A DNA stretch of 64,000 nt from Bacillus sp. SORGH_AS_0510 (GTDB taxonomy: Bacteria; Bacillota; Bacilli; Bacillales; Cytobacillaceae): positions 1,554,001 through 1,618,000 of the forward strand of contig NZ_JAUTAU010000001.1 of assembly GCF_030818775.1 (NCBI RefSeq), in the 5' to 3' direction. The notes beneath the pieces are model-generated. The model made no database searches, was not told where the DNA came from, and worked only from the letters and a program-made list of their open reading frames with translations. Position numbers and translations under genes: made by a program. Positions 38,763 to 48,568 of the stretch are shown piece by piece (position 1 is the first letter of the stretch; every line of letters begins with the position of its first letter).

Positions 38763-40349
38763 TTGAAACTGGAAACATTTCTGCACCACCTTCACATTGA
38801 CACTGAAAAACTCTCTCCACCAGATTGGCAAGTGGATTGGGAGGACGCACCACTTCCCTATAAACTATACCGGGGCCTGCCGGAGATTCCATTGACTGGA
38901 GATGTGCCATTAACCCTCAATAAGCGAGAAGCTCAAGCAGAACCTAGCTTAGCGGAGCTTGGTCAATTCTTATGGTATGTATACGGTCTTACACAATACG
39001 CTCAATCCGCTTTCAACGATGGCACAGAAGAAAAGGCTTCCGTTCGCTATACCCAGTTATTACGAAGATTTGTTCCCTCTGGCGGGGCATTGTATCCAAA
39101 TGAATTATATGTGTATATCAAGCTGGAGGAAGTACCTGAGGGAATATATCATTACGATGTTTCCCATCATCGCCTGATCTTGCTTAGAAAAGGAAATTAT
39201 GATTCCTATTTGTCCAGAAGCCTTGGAAATAGCTGTGATCTTTCCGATTGTTTCTGTACTGTTTTTATTTCGACAGTATTTTGGAAAAATTATTACAAAT
39301 ATAATAATTTTTCCTATAGACTCCAAGGTTTAGATGCCGGAGTGGTCATTGGGCAAGCATTAGAAGTAGCCGATCAAATTGGGTTCTCATCACGTGTATG
39401 CTATCAATTTCTTGATCGGTCTATCAATCATTTACTTGGATTATTGGAACAGGATGAAAGCGTTTATGCGATACTCCCATTATCAATTAATCAAACTATC
39501 TATAGTGGTAACAAGGATAATAGTAGTGATGAAATGGTTTCTGATACACAATTATCTAAGGAAATTCCCCTGCTGATTCATGAGTCCTATAATCGATCAA
39601 AGAAAGTGATCGATTATCCGATTCTGAAAAAAATGAATGAAGCCTCGTTGTTGGAATCAACAAATTCATTTGTAAAAATAAAAAGGGACAATCGTGTGAA
39701 AACTCCCTTTGGTATGGAAGTAATCTTCCTTCCATTTACCGAGGACTTTTCGTACGATCTTGCAACTGTTTGCAGAGAGAGACATTCTCCTGATATAGAC
39801 TTTATGATGGGGAAAGTCAGTCAAAAAAAAATATCCACTTTGCTATCAGAGACATTTTCCTTTTCGTATTACAATGACCTTGAAGATACACATGAGTTAT
39901 CTGAGACTCGTTTATCGTTGAACGGCTTTTTTTATAACGTGGAGGGAGTTCCGAACGGAGCTTACACCTATGACAAAAGCGCTCATTCGCTTCGGTTAAT
40001 AACAAACGGTGATTTTCGTGAGGTTCTGCAGGATGCTTTAATCATGCCTACTGTAAATTTGTTTCAAGTTCCACTCTGCCTTCATGTCGTTGGAGACAGG
40101 GACCACCTGAAGGAGGAACTGGGATATAGAGGATACCGAATTCAGCAGATGGAAGCGGGTATACTCGTTCAACGGCTTCTCTTAATATCGTGTTCCTTAG
40201 GTATGGGGGGACACCCACTTTTAGGTTTTGATGTGAACAAAGTTGATGAACTTTACAGAGCCGATTTGAACCAAATAACAAGCCTCATCCAAATCCCTGT
40301 AGGTCCTTACCGTCCCCGAGCCTGGTTGAAAGGTAGCTTGAATACCTAG
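38763..40349 (+). CDS. SagB/ThcOx-family FMN dehydrogenase, tandem-domain
   Basis: Protein of 528 residues. An N-terminal region (LPYKLYRGLPEIPL) precedes a nitroreductase-like SagB domain with RYTQLLRRFVPSGGALYPNE at about residues 95-115. A second, more divergent nitroreductase-like half covers about 300-520 (FFYNVEGVPNGAYTYD; LISCSLGMGGHPL). It should oxidise azolines to aromatic thiazoles with FMN. TTG 38763 follows TAGGAGG. It is the last gene of the island; no transporter or immunity gene follows. Confidence 0.88.
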   Translation: MKLETFLHHLHIDTEKLSPPDWQVDWEDAPLPYKLYRGLPEIPLTGDVPLTLNKREAQAEPSLAELGQFLWYVYGLTQYAQSAFNDGTEEKASVRYTQLLRRFVPSGGALYPNELYVYIKLEEVPEGIYHYDVSHHRLILLRKGNYDSYLSRSLGNSCDLSDCFCTVFISTVFWKNYYKYNNFSYRLQGLDAGVVIGQALEVADQIGFSSRVCYQFLDRSINHLLGLLEQDESVYAILPLSINQTIYSGNKDNSSDEMVSDTQLSKEIPLLIHESYNRSKKVIDYPILKKMNEASLLESTNSFVKIKRDNRVKTPFGMEVIFLPFTEDFSYDLATVCRERHSPDIDFMMGKVSQKKISTLLSETFSFSYYNDLEDTHELSETRLSLNGFFYNVEGVPNGAYTYDKSAHSLRLITNGDFREVLQDALIMPTVNLFQVPLCLHVVGDRDHLKEELGYRGYRIQQMEAGILVQRLLLISCSLGMGGHPLLGFDVNKVDELYRADLNQITSLIQIPVGPYRPRAWLKGSLNT

Positions 40350-40375
40350 GATAGATTCTAAACAGTAAAAAAATA

Positions 40376-40420
40376 AAAAACCCTAGAAACGTTAATATAA
40401 CGTTTCTAGGGTTTTTATAA
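40376..40420. terminator. Bidirectional terminator between the bacteriocin island and rpsD
   Basis: AAAAAACCCTAGAAACGTT and AACGTTTCTAGGGTTTTT form a near-perfect stem with A- and T-tracts. Confidence 0.9.
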
Positions 40421-40431
40421 TTGCTGTTTAA

Positions 40432-41232
<801 letters not shown>

Positions 41233-41238
41233 AAGAGT

Positions 41239-41268
41239 ATTATATTATTTTTATTCATCGAAAGTCAA
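41239..41268 (-). promoter_or_regulatory. SigA promoter of rpsD
   Basis: Minus strand: TTGACT (41268-41263), 18-bp spacer, TATAAT (41244-41239). Confidence 0.8.
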
Positions 41269-41454
41269 GTATATTTTTTAAATCCTTGATTTCCAAGTAT
41301 CACATTATAACATCTTTCTTGAAAAAATTAATAAATTATTCGAAAAAAATATATCAAATCCTTGTCCAAATTAACTATAATGAAGGAGCGATGTATATTT
41401 TTGGGATTTTGTTGGATGGAAATAGCATGGTTGGATTAAAGGAGATTGCATATC

Positions 41455-42861
41455 TTGGAAATGGTTGATTTTAGTAAATTATTTAAAATAGGAGAAAAAC
41501 TGCATTCATTCTTAGATGTGGAAAGTCTCTTGAGCGAGTTATTTGTTCTTCTTAGAGATGAATACCCAAACTTCTCGTATTTACTGTTATTATCACAGGC
41601 TACATATAAGCATAGCGACCTTCCGATTATTGACCATGATTATGATAGTGAAAATATAGCGGCTACAAATGCGTATTTAACAGGGAAAGTTCAATATGAG
41701 TTCTCTCATAAGGATCAGAGTACGATCCTCTATGCACCTTTAAAAGGGAAGCAGGGTGTTTACGGGGTATTACAGATTATAGCCTCAGACACTCAAGATA
41801 TACCCATGAAAGAAGTTGAGTTTATAAGCTTATTGGCAGGAAGTGCGGGATCGGCCCTTGAAAATGCTCAGCTCTATCAGCAGTCAAGAAAAACTGTTTT
41901 AGAACTTCAATTAATTAACGAAACCTCTTATCGTTTGAATTCAAACCTGCCGCTCACCGAAACCTTGACATTTATGTCCGAGCAAATTAAGTTATCCTTC
42001 TATGCTCAAGAGGTTGGATTTTTTCTGGATTCTACCGGAAGCGTCAAGCCGAAAGTACTCCCAGGTTCCACACCATTCTTTTTCACACCTAATGCACAAC
42101 CCTATGTGGATTACATAAACAAGAAATTAAAAAAAGAAAATAACTCTTTATTATTTGGGGATTTTAGTGTTCCCAATCCTAATCAGACTAAATCCTATCA
42201 CTCGATGATGGTGGTACCAGTCGAATTGAGCAATAAACAAAAAGGTTTTTCCATTATCATGCATGAAAAACCCTATTTCTTTTCTTTCGAGGCATTTCAA
42301 CTTCTACAGACATTAGTACATCATTTATCCCTTTCCCTAACTAACTCGATCTTGAGAGAAGAACTTCAAAGATTAGTTACTATTGATCACCTGACAAAGC
42401 TTTACTCTCGAAAGTATTTAGATGAAAAAATCCAACACTCGATGCAAAAAGATAGTGAAGGTACCTTTATTCTGGTTGATATCGATAATTTCAAAGAGAT
42501 TAACGATACGCACGGGCACCAAGTTGGAGACGAAGTGCTCATTCAAGTTGCAAATATCATCAGAGGAAAGATACGAGACATGGATATCGGGGCCCGCTGG
42601 GGAGGAGAGGAACTCGCCATTTATTTACCAAAGGTTTCTTTGGATGTTGGAGTGGCAATTGCAGATAGATTAGTGAAATCTGTATCCGAATGCTCATCCC
42701 CCCATATTACCGTGTCGTGTGGTGTCTCTTATTGGAAAGGCGAATACCAAGATACATATCAACAACTGTTTAAAAGAGCCGATGAAGCATTATACCTGGC
42801 AAAAGAAACAGGCAAAAACAAGGTGGTTATACAAGATGATGGTTGTCTGGCGGGCAATTAG
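41455..42861 (+). CDS. dgcP: GAF-GGDEF diguanylate cyclase (DgcP-like)
   Basis: About 468 residues. GAF-like sensory regions (about residues 15-145 and 160-305) precede a GGDEF domain (about 310-465). The active site reads RWGGEEL, an accepted GG(D/E)E variant, and RDMD five residues before it is an intact inhibitory I-site. It should make c-di-GMP from GTP in the cytosol. B. subtilis DgcP (YtrP), also beside rpsD, is longer (about 579 as I recall). TTG 41455 fits the AAAGGAG spacing better than the TTG at 41446. Confidence 0.85.
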   Translation: MEMVDFSKLFKIGEKLHSFLDVESLLSELFVLLRDEYPNFSYLLLLSQATYKHSDLPIIDHDYDSENIAATNAYLTGKVQYEFSHKDQSTILYAPLKGKQGVYGVLQIIASDTQDIPMKEVEFISLLAGSAGSALENAQLYQQSRKTVLELQLINETSYRLNSNLPLTETLTFMSEQIKLSFYAQEVGFFLDSTGSVKPKVLPGSTPFFFTPNAQPYVDYINKKLKKENNSLLFGDFSVPNPNQTKSYHSMMVVPVELSNKQKGFSIIMHEKPYFFSFEAFQLLQTLVHHLSLSLTNSILREELQRLVTIDHLTKLYSRKYLDEKIQHSMQKDSEGTFILVDIDNFKEINDTHGHQVGDEVLIQVANIIRGKIRDMDIGARWGGEELAIYLPKVSLDVGVAIADRLVKSVSECSSPHITVSCGVSYWKGEYQDTYQQLFKRADEALYLAKETGKNKVVIQDDGCLAGN

Positions 42862-42926
42862 GTGCCTATTAATTACGTCAGCCTTTTAACGATTTTAACG
42901 TATTTAACATATTCTATAAGCAAATG

Positions 42927-42940
42927 TGATAGCGCTTACA
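42927..42940. promoter_or_regulatory. Perfect CcpA cre operator before methionine gamma-lyase
   Basis: The plus strand reads TGATAGCGCTTACA; its complement TGTAAGCGCTATCA matches every fixed position of the cre consensus. It lies 4 bp before the ribosome site, within the 5' leader, a roadblock position. Confidence 0.8.
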
Positions 42941-42957
42941 TTTAGGAGGAGTCCACA

Positions 42958-44142
42958 TTGAATTATAAAAAACCGCGGTTTGAGACAGATGTCATTCATT
43001 ATGGCTATCATGCGGAAGAACATCAAGGTAGCTTAGTACCACCTTTGTATCAAACTTCCACTTTTACATTTGACAGTGCAGAGCAAGGGGAGAGAAGGTT
43101 TGCTGGGAAAGAAGAAGGATATATTTATTCAAGACTAGGCAATCCCACTGTGAAAATGTTGGAAGAAAGAATGGCTGCTCTTGAAAATGGTGAAGCAGCT
43201 CTTGCTTTTGCGTCAGGAATGGCTGCTGTGAGCGCCGTATTAATAGCTCTAACGAAATCCGGTGATCACATTCTCTGCTCCCAAGGTGTATATGGTTGTA
43301 CATTTGGATTGCTAGAATTAATGAAAGATAAATACCAGATTGATCATGATTTTTCTCAAATGACATCAAGGGAAATCATTGAAAATCAAATAAAGCCAAA
43401 TACAGCCTGTATCTACATCGAAACGCCTATTAATCCGACTATGAAACTTGTCGACCTTCAAATGGTAGCCGATGTAGCAAAGAGTAGGGGAATTCCAGTT
43501 GTTGTAGATAACACATTCTGTTCTCCTTATTTACAAACACCGATTAGTCATGGCTGCGATATTGTCATCCACAGTGCAACAAAATATATTTGTGGCCATG
43601 GCGATGTCATCGCAGGAATAGTAGTAGGTGGAAAAGAGATTATCGGCCAGATTTCAATGACAACACAAAAAGATATAGGGGGAATTATTTCTCCCTTTGA
43701 TGCGTGGTTATTGTTACGAGGATTAAAGACACTTCCAATAAGGATGGACCGTCATTGTGAAAATACTTCGCTTATTCATGAATTTCTAAAGCAGCATCCG
43801 AAGGTAGACAGAATTTATTATCCAGGAGATACAGAGCATCCGGATTTTAAGATCATGAAAAAACAAATGAAAAAGTCGGGCGGGCTCATTTCATTTTCCA
43901 TTAAGGGAAATAAAGAAACATCTCAATTGTTTATGAATCAGCTTAAGTTGATTAAAATAGCTGTGAGTCTTGGAGATGCAGAGACATTGATTCAACACCC
44001 AGCTACCATGACACATGCCGTTGTTCCTAAAGAAGATCGAATAAAGATGGGAATCGATGATACTTTACTCCGGCTTTCCATTGGCCTTGAGGCTTGGGAG
44101 GACATCAAAGAAGACCTTGAGCAAGCATTTGAAAGAATATAA
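42958..44142 (+). CDS. mdeA: Methionine gamma-lyase (Cys/Met metabolism PLP enzyme)
   Basis: Protein of 394 residues, full length for the family. The PLP lysine is in HSATKYICGHGD (about residue 208). The cysteine in GVYGCTFGLLE (about 113) corresponds to the active-site Cys characteristic of methionine gamma-lyases rather than cystathionine lyases. It would convert methionine to methanethiol, 2-oxobutyrate and ammonia. TTG 42958 follows AGGAGGA. A cre site sits directly upstream and a methionine-sulfoxide reductase gene is its convergent neighbour. Cystathionine or homocysteine lyase is a possible alternative. Confidence 0.88.
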   Translation: MNYKKPRFETDVIHYGYHAEEHQGSLVPPLYQTSTFTFDSAEQGERRFAGKEEGYIYSRLGNPTVKMLEERMAALENGEAALAFASGMAAVSAVLIALTKSGDHILCSQGVYGCTFGLLELMKDKYQIDHDFSQMTSREIIENQIKPNTACIYIETPINPTMKLVDLQMVADVAKSRGIPVVVDNTFCSPYLQTPISHGCDIVIHSATKYICGHGDVIAGIVVGGKEIIGQISMTTQKDIGGIISPFDAWLLLRGLKTLPIRMDRHCENTSLIHEFLKQHPKVDRIYYPGDTEHPDFKIMKKQMKKSGGLISFSIKGNKETSQLFMNQLKLIKIAVSLGDAETLIQHPATMTHAVVPKEDRIKMGIDDTLLRLSIGLEAWEDIKEDLEQAFERI

Positions 44143-44173
44143 AAAAAGAGGCTGAGTCAGCCTCTTTTTTTAT
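44143..44173. terminator. Bidirectional terminator between mdeA and ytsP
   Basis: AAAAAAAGAGGCT and AGCCTCTTTTTTT pair around GAGTC. Confidence 0.85.
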
Positions 44174-44177
44174 ATGT

Positions 44178-44660
44178 TTAAAGGAATTTAACGAGAGCAC
44201 TTGCAAATTCTTCTAGCTTTTTCTGATCAAGCTCATCAAACCGGTTAACTTCTGGGGAATCAATATCTAAGACCCCAATTAACTGCTCTCCCTTAATAAG
44301 AGGTATCACAATTTCTGATTGAGAAGCCGCGTCACATGCAATATGACCAGGGAATTGATTCACATCTTCAACACGAACCGTTTCCTTTTTTTGTGCAGCT
44401 GTCCCACATACGCCCTTGCCAAGCGGAATGCGAATGCATGCTGGAAGCCCTTGGAAGGGTCCTAGCACTAGTTCATTGTTGGTATCCATTAAATAAAACC
44501 CAACCCAATTAATGCGGTCAAGGAATTGGTTCAATAAAGCAGAGGCATTGCTTAAGTTTGCAACCTGATTTGTTTCACCATGAAGGAGAGCCTCTAATTG
44601 TTTAATGACAAGATTATAATTTTCTTCTCGGTTTCCGGTATACATTTCGACGTTAAACAC
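44178..44660 (-). CDS. ytsP: Free methionine-(R)-sulfoxide reductase (GAF domain)
   Basis: Protein of 160 residues made of one GAF domain. The three cysteines of the fRMsr class are all present: LPACIRIPLGKGVCG (two) and GHIACDAAS (one). It reduces free methionine-R-sulfoxide to methionine using thioredoxin. The start is GTG 44660, 8 nt after AGGTG. It lies tail to tail with methionine gamma-lyase and matches B. subtilis YtsP. Confidence 0.88.
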   Translation of the reverse strand: MFNVEMYTGNREENYNLVIKQLEALLHGETNQVANLSNASALLNQFLDRINWVGFYLMDTNNELVLGPFQGLPACIRIPLGKGVCGTAAQKKETVRVEDVNQFPGHIACDAASQSEIVIPLIKGEQLIGVLDIDSPEVNRFDELDQKKLEEFASALVKFL

Positions 44661-44817
44661 GGGATTTCACCTTTTTCTCTTAAAATTTATATACTATTTT
44701 ATCAAAAATGAGAGAAAATGAGCACACTTTGTCGATATTTTATTAAAGGAATCAATTGTGACACCAAGAATCATTATGTTATGGGGATTACTAGGGAAAC
44801 CTGGAGGGGGAGAATCA

Positions 44818-45450
44818 ATGAAGAAAAATGCAAAAGAAGCAATTGTAAAGGCCGCTATCTCTTTGTTTAATTCAAAAGGGTATTCAGGAACGTCAATTAG
44901 GGATATTGCTTATTTAGCTAATGTAAATACCGCAACGATTGCCTATCACTTTAATAATAAAACTGGTCTCTTAGAATATTGCTTTATGCATTTTTTTGAA
45001 CAGTACATCGGCAAGATGGAATCCTCCTATACATCGATTGAACGCGGGGCAAAAGAATGCTTAAAACGTATGGTGACTGATTTGCTGCATTACCAATGTG
45101 AAAATTATCAGTTGGCCAGTTTTGTCTACCGGGAAATGTCGATGGATTCCCAAGTGGTGAGAGAAATCATGTCCACCTATTCGTTAAAAGAAAAATACTA
45201 TTTTCAAAAAATATTTGAACGGGGATTTGAATGGCATGAATTCCGCCCGCATTCTATACCATATTTAATCATTCAGTTAAAGGGACTATTAATGATGCCC
45301 TTCATGAATAACAATTATATGAGGGAAGTACTCTATGTTTTTCCCAATGAACCATTTTTCGAACAAAAATACTTAAAAGATCTTCACTTATGGATAGATA
45401 AAACATTATGTACAGATATCCCAATAAAAAAGGAAGCAGCACTAAAATAG
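44818..45450 (+). CDS. refZ: TetR-family regulator RefZ
   Basis: Protein of 210 residues. A TetR HTH covers about residues 8-52 (GTSIRDIAYLANVNTATIAYHF) and a helical C-terminal domain follows. B. subtilis RefZ (YttP) binds motifs near the origin and influences FtsZ and chromosome capture at sporulation. Position before ezrA matches. ATG 44818 lies 6 nt after GGAGGGGGAG; the longer frame from 44758 lacks a ribosome site. Confidence 0.87.
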   Translation: MKKNAKEAIVKAAISLFNSKGYSGTSIRDIAYLANVNTATIAYHFNNKTGLLEYCFMHFFEQYIGKMESSYTSIERGAKECLKRMVTDLLHYQCENYQLASFVYREMSMDSQVVREIMSTYSLKEKYYFQKIFERGFEWHEFRPHSIPYLIIQLKGLLMMPFMNNNYMREVLYVFPNEPFFEQKYLKDLHLWIDKTLCTDIPIKKEAALK

Positions 45451-45472
45451 CGGACAACGCTATTTTTTTTTT
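45447..45472 (+). terminator. Terminator after refZ
   Basis: ATAGCG and CGCTAT around GACAA, with a strong T-run. The left arm overlaps the stop codon. Confidence 0.75.
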
Positions 45473-45619
45473 ATATTTACAAAAAAATTGAAAATAATAG
45501 TCAAAAATTGTCGTTTACATGGTATCATAAAAGCATTGAATCGAACTTTAAGAGTTTTATTAAAATAGATGATTTGAATACATAGTGGAATTATGTTGTT
45601 TGAAATAGGGGGCTTTCAT

Positions 45620-47308
45620 GTGAAGTATATCATTGGATTTTTCATCCTATTATTAGCCTTATTTGTAGTGGGATATTTCATAAAGAAAAAGTATTTTAAA
45701 GAAATGGACCGATTGGAAGCATGGAAAATTGATATCATGAATCGTCCCATCCTCGATGAAATGTCTAAAGTGAAACAGTTAAATATGACTGGGCAAACCG
45801 AGGAACTTTTTGAACGTTGGCGCAGTCAGTGGGATGATGTGGTAACTGTTCAGCTGCCCGACTTAGAAGAAATGCTTTTCGATGCAGAGGAATACATAGA
45901 TCGCTACAGATTCAAAAAGGCGAAAGAGGTTCAAGAAGCGATTAATACGAAGCTTTTGGAAACCGAAGAACAAATTAAAAAGATTCTTGAAGAACTGCAT
46001 GAACTCGTAGGCAGTGAAGAAAAGAATAGAGTAGAAATTGAGGAGCTTAAGGAGCTATATAGAGAAAGTAAAAAAATGTTACTAGCTCACCGTCACAGCT
46101 TCGGTAAGGCTGAGAAACACCTGGAAGGAAAGCTGAATGAAGTGGCGCAGAAGTTCCAGGAATTTGACGAAAAGACGGAGCTTGGTAATTATCTTGAAGC
46201 ACGCGAAGTAGTGTTGCTCATTCATAGTCAGCTAGGGACAATCAAGAATCAGATGAATCTTATTCCACAGCTGTTAATAGAAAGTCAGTCACTACTTCCA
46301 AATCAGCTCTCAGATTGTTTAGAAGGCTATAGGGAAATGACTGAGCAGGAGTATTACTTAGAGCATTTGAATGTGACTACTGAAGTAAAAAGGTTAGAAG
46401 AAAAAATTGCAGAAAATATTGGGCTGATAGAAATAACTGAAATTGACAAAGCAGAGGAAGGGATTAAGGAGGTTAAAGATCGAATTGATATCCTCTTTGA
46501 CCTTCTTGAAAAGGAAGTTCACGCTAAGCACTTTGTCTTGAAACATAAAAAGGTGACAGCAGATCAGATTGCTTCTGCTTTAGAGGAAAATAAGAATCTT
46601 ACAAATGAACTGGTTCATGTTCAAGCAAGCTATCAGATATCTGATAGTGATTTGGAAATTCAAACCCATTTAGAAAAAGAGCTTACTGCAGTTTACAAGC
46701 ATCATGAAATTTTAGTTGAAAAATTAAAGTTGAACGAAACAGCTCAAACAGCAATTAGTGAGGAACTAAGCGAAATTAAAGATCAATTGGATCTTATTTG
46801 CGAAGAACAGCAAGCATTTGCCTTGAAATTACAAGCTCTTAGAAAAGACGAGCTAGAAGCAAGGGAGAAAATTAAAGAGCTTACAAAGAAAGTAGGAGAA
46901 ACGGTCCGCCTTGTTACAAAAAGCAATGTACCAGGCTTACCAGAAGATTACAAATATCTCATTGAGGATACAAACGAAAGCATCAATAATGTACGTTATC
47001 AGCTTGAAGAAAAGCCTTTGAACATAGCTGCTCTGAATCAATACTTAGAAATTGCCGTTTTAACTGTAGAAAAATTGGTAAATTCAACGATTGAACTGAT
47101 CGAGAATGTCACTCTAGCTGAAAAGGCCATTCAATATGGAAATCGTTATCGCAGACAGTTCCCATCAGTTGCTAGAGGGATAGCAGAAGCTGAAACAGCA
47201 TTCAGACAGTACGATTATCAAGAGGCATTAGAACAAGTGGCAGCGTCTTTAGACGGAATTGACCCAGATGCATTGAAGAAGATAAAAGCAACGATTGAAA
47301 CAGAATAA
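45620..47308 (+). CDS. ezrA: Septation ring formation regulator EzrA
   Basis: Protein of 562 residues, the length of B. subtilis EzrA. One N-terminal membrane helix (YIIGFFILLLALFVVGYFI, about residues 3-21) anchors a long array of spectrin-like coiled-coil helices. It negatively regulates FtsZ ring assembly at the membrane and recruits PBP1. GTG 45620 is chosen because TAGGGGG precedes it and MKYIIGF is the conserved start. Confidence 0.95.
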   Translation: MKYIIGFFILLLALFVVGYFIKKKYFKEMDRLEAWKIDIMNRPILDEMSKVKQLNMTGQTEELFERWRSQWDDVVTVQLPDLEEMLFDAEEYIDRYRFKKAKEVQEAINTKLLETEEQIKKILEELHELVGSEEKNRVEIEELKELYRESKKMLLAHRHSFGKAEKHLEGKLNEVAQKFQEFDEKTELGNYLEAREVVLLIHSQLGTIKNQMNLIPQLLIESQSLLPNQLSDCLEGYREMTEQEYYLEHLNVTTEVKRLEEKIAENIGLIEITEIDKAEEGIKEVKDRIDILFDLLEKEVHAKHFVLKHKKVTADQIASALEENKNLTNELVHVQASYQISDSDLEIQTHLEKELTAVYKHHEILVEKLKLNETAQTAISEELSEIKDQLDLICEEQQAFALKLQALRKDELEAREKIKELTKKVGETVRLVTKSNVPGLPEDYKYLIEDTNESINNVRYQLEEKPLNIAALNQYLEIAVLTVEKLVNSTIELIENVTLAEKAIQYGNRYRRQFPSVARGIAEAETAFRQYDYQEALEQVAASLDGIDPDALKKIKATIETE

Positions 47309-47312
47309 TCCC

Positions 47313-47352
47313 AAAAACCGATTTAGCTGTGGACAGCAGAATCGGTTTTTTT
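47313..47352 (+). terminator. Terminator after ezrA
   Basis: AAAAACCGATT and AATCGGTTTTT flank a loop with CTGTGGACAG. Confidence 0.8.
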
Positions 47353-47425
47353 ATTCTTTTTCAAAAAGGAGGTTTATGTTAAGATTTAATTTTGTAAGTT
47401 CGTCTTCGTATGGAGGGGAAATGAA

Positions 47426-48568
47426 TTGATTTATTTAGATAATAGTGCAACAACCAAACCATATAAAGAAGTACTGGAATCATATGTAACTGTTTCGAGC
47501 GAATATTTTGGTAATCCTTCCTCATTGCATAATTTGGGAACCCAGGCAGAGAAGCTTTTGATGCAAGCGAGGGGGCAAGTTGCTAAGCTATTAAAAGTAA
47601 AACCAAATGAAATATACTTTACATCAGGTGGAACAGAGAGCAACAATATAGCAATAAAGGGTGCTGCTTTGTTTAATAAAAAAAGAGGGCGTCACCTCAT
47701 TACTTCAAAAGTAGAACATGCATCCGTCCGTGCTGTAATGGAACAGCTTGAACAAGAGGGGTTTGAAATTACGTACCTTCCTGTTGACAAAGAGGGTAGG
47801 GTAAGTGTCAATGAAGTAGAAAAAGCAATACGCAACGAAACGATCCTCCTCTCAATTATGCATGTAAACAATGAAGTAGGCACCATACAGCCGGTTAAAG
47901 AGATTGGGGACCTATTGAAAAAATATCCATCGGTTCTATTTCATGTCGATGCCGTTCAAGGCGTGGGAAAAGTACCCCTTGATATATACCAAAGCAGAGT
48001 TGATCTTTGTTCCTTTTCTGCTCATAAATTTCATGGAGTAAAAGGAACTGGTGCTCTCTTTATTCGAGAAGGGGTGAACCTTGCACCCTTATTTTTAGGT
48101 GGAAATCAAGAAAGAAACATGAGGAGCGGTACAGAAAATGTCGCAGGTGCTGTGGCGATGGCAAAAGCGCTTCGTATGACTTTTATGAAAAGCGAAGCTG
48201 GGATTAAAAAAATGGAAAGTATCCAACGGATGCTAAGAACAGGACTAGCAAATGTAGAGCATGTAACCATTCATACTCCTGTAGAAAACGCGGCCCCCCA
48301 TATAGTAAATCTATCACTGCGTGGGATGAAATCGGAAGTATTAATTCATGCACTTGACCAGGAGGAAATATTTGTTTCAACAACGAGTGCCTGCTCGTCT
48401 AAGAAGAAAACTCCAAGTCGAACGCTTCTTGCTATGGGGGTTCCAGATGATCTTGCAGACAGTGCAATTAGGATCAGCTTATCTTTTGAAAATACCCCTA
48501 AAGAGGCAGAAATAGCGATTAATGCTATTGAAAAAGCCGCTAAACATATACGAAAGGTTATGAAATAA
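47426..48568 (+). CDS. nifZ: Cysteine desulfurase (NifS/IscS family)
   Basis: Protein of 380 residues. The PLP lysine is in SFSAHKFHGVKG (about residue 203); the catalytic persulfide cysteine is in TTSACSSKKKTPS (about 326). It begins MIYLDNSATTKPY from TTG 47426 after GGAGGGG. The next gene is thiI with no gap, so it probably supplies sulfur for tRNA 4-thiouridine, as for B. subtilis NifZ. Confidence 0.93.
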   Translation: MIYLDNSATTKPYKEVLESYVTVSSEYFGNPSSLHNLGTQAEKLLMQARGQVAKLLKVKPNEIYFTSGGTESNNIAIKGAALFNKKRGRHLITSKVEHASVRAVMEQLEQEGFEITYLPVDKEGRVSVNEVEKAIRNETILLSIMHVNNEVGTIQPVKEIGDLLKKYPSVLFHVDAVQGVGKVPLDIYQSRVDLCSFSAHKFHGVKGTGALFIREGVNLAPLFLGGNQERNMRSGTENVAGAVAMAKALRMTFMKSEAGIKKMESIQRMLRTGLANVEHVTIHTPVENAAPHIVNLSLRGMKSEVLIHALDQEEIFVSTTSACSSKKKTPSRTLLAMGVPDDLADSAIRISLSFENTPKEAEIAINAIEKAAKHIRKVMK

